DNA of 6,795 nt, taken from Verrucomicrobiota bacterium. GTDB lineage: Bacteria; Verrucomicrobiota; Verrucomicrobiia; Opitutales; Opitutaceae. The stretch lies in assembly GCA_030916665.1 (NCBI GenBank), contig JAUPWC010000531.1, positions 1 to 6,795 of the forward strand, in the 5' to 3' direction. The position numbers and the translations under genes are program-made. The notes under the pieces are model-generated. The model did not search any database and was not told the DNA's origin. It saw only the letters and a list, made by a program, of their open reading frames with translations. Of the stretch, positions 6,393 through 6,795 are shown piece after piece. Every line of letters starts with the position of its first letter. The stretch's first letter is position 1.

Positions 6393-6420
6393 GGGCGGCT
6401 TGAGTCTCCTCAAGTCGCCC
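6393..6420. terminator. Strong hairpin between convergent genes, probable two-way terminator
   Basis: GGGCGGCTTGAG (6393-6404) and CTCAAGTCGCCC (6409-6420) form a 12-bp stem with one G-T wobble around the tetraloop TCTC. It lies in the 156-base gap (6298-6453) between the ends of carF and the convergent right-edge gene, where a shared terminator is expected. There is no U-tract right after it on the plus strand; on the minus strand a T-rich stretch (TTGGATTTT) follows only about ten bases on. I see nothing else in this gap. Confidence 0.6.
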
Positions 6421-6453
6421 CGGCCTCAGACAACCCGCAATCACGCTGGATTG

Positions 6454-6795
6454 TTACGGCCCCAAAAGTCTCGGCCCCTGATCGGGATCGTCGCCGAGCA
6501 AATCGTCTTCCACCTGCTCCCCCAGCCGCTGGGTCACCGGTTCGCCGGACTCCAGGAAGCGCCGGGCGTGCTCATAGTCCCACAGCCAGCACGAACCGTC
6601 GTGGCTGTCGTTGACGAGCATGAACTCGGGTTCACCGCCCTCGCTGGCGCTGGCGATGTTGAACCGGTTGCCGGTGATCTTCTCGACCGTGAGGCGCAGG
6701 CGGCGCAGCAGCTCGGCGTCGTCCACCAGCACGGTCCACAGGCCGGCCACGACGACCGCGCGCTGACCGGTGAAATAGTAGCCAAAGAAACGCGG
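6454..6795 (-). CDS. Unrecognised protein, C-terminal part, start beyond right edge
   Basis: An open frame enters at the right edge and ends at TAA (6456-6454), giving 113 visible residues. I do not recognise the family. The first visible residues are aromatic (P-R-F-F-G-Y-Y-F-T-G-Q-R), then a short hydrophobic run (A-V-V-V-A-G-L), then a charged helix (D-D-A-E-L-L-R-R-L-R). The middle has W-L-W-D-Y-E-H-A-R-R-F-L, and the tail is acidic (E-D-D-L-L-G-D-D). There is no signal peptide or membrane segment in the part seen; it looks cytoplasmic. An in-frame GTG at 6750 exists, but the sequence before it reads as good protein, so the gene probably continues to the right. Codon use is GC-rich at third positions, as in the neighbouring genes. 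It converges on carF with a hairpin between. The alternative frames here are weaker, with Arg/Ser/Pro-rich compositions typical of shadows. Confidence 0.7.
   Translation of the reverse strand, partial: PRFFGYYFTGQRAVVVAGLWTVLVDDAELLRRLRLTVEKITGNRFNIASASEGGEPEFMLVNDSHDGSCWLWDYEHARRFLESGEPVTQRLGEQVEDDLLGDDPDQGPRLLGP

Noticed and set aside
1..6795. tRNA, rRNA, insertion sequence, CRISPR array or a defence system.
   Set aside because: No tRNA-like cloverleaf, rRNA core sequence, transposase, direct-repeat array or defence protein is visible on either strand.

Overview
The window looks like chromosomal DNA of a high-GC member of the Planctomycetes–Verrucomicrobia group, most likely an Opitutaceae-type verrucomicrobium. 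The evidence is a DUF1501 protein paired with a planctomycete-type cytochrome c protein (PSD1: PSCyt1-DUF1549-DUF1553), and a LysR regulator whose N-terminus resembles those I associate with Verrucomicrobia. The taxonomic call is an inference from gene content, not from a marker gene.

Layout, left to right. (1) The 3' part of a SufE-type sulfur acceptor for Fe-S cluster assembly (2-277, +). (2) A gap (278-464) holding a REP/BIME-like palindromic element. (3) A two-gene operon on the + strand: a Tat-exported DUF1501 protein (465-1925), then PSD1 (1922-4552), joined by an ATGA stop/start overlap. (4) A LysR-type regulator on the - strand (4560-5456), convergent with PSD1 and only 7 bases from it. 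(5) A 148-base divergent promoter region. (6) A CarF/TMEM189 (PEDS1)-type membrane lipid desaturase on the + strand (5605-6297). (7) A gap with a strong hairpin, probably a two-way terminator. (8) The 3' part of an unrecognised gene on the - strand, running off the right edge (6454-6795).

How the genes may work together. DUF1501 and PSD1 form an exported pair widespread in this group of phyla and still without a proven function; PSD1 carries two CxxCH motifs, so it may be a c-type haem redox protein. The LysR gene and carF are divergent and share one upstream region, so LysR may control the desaturase. CarF homologues make the vinyl-ether bond of plasmalogens, so the organism may make ether lipids. 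SufE and the right-edge gene have no visible link to the rest.

The most unusual feature is the 5' end of the PSD1 gene. Two repeats of different kinds lie back to back inside the reading frame: a long palindrome of the widespread type whose translations read like SERSEES / FAALRMT (1953-2040), and a REP hairpin like the abundant Pseudomonas type (2055-2078). Together they appear to supply a Shine-Dalgarno-like sequence, two candidate start codons and the hydrophobic core of the signal peptide. The same REP consensus recurs as an inverted pair after sufE. A second oddity is a tight four-cysteine cluster at the C-terminus of the CarF homologue.
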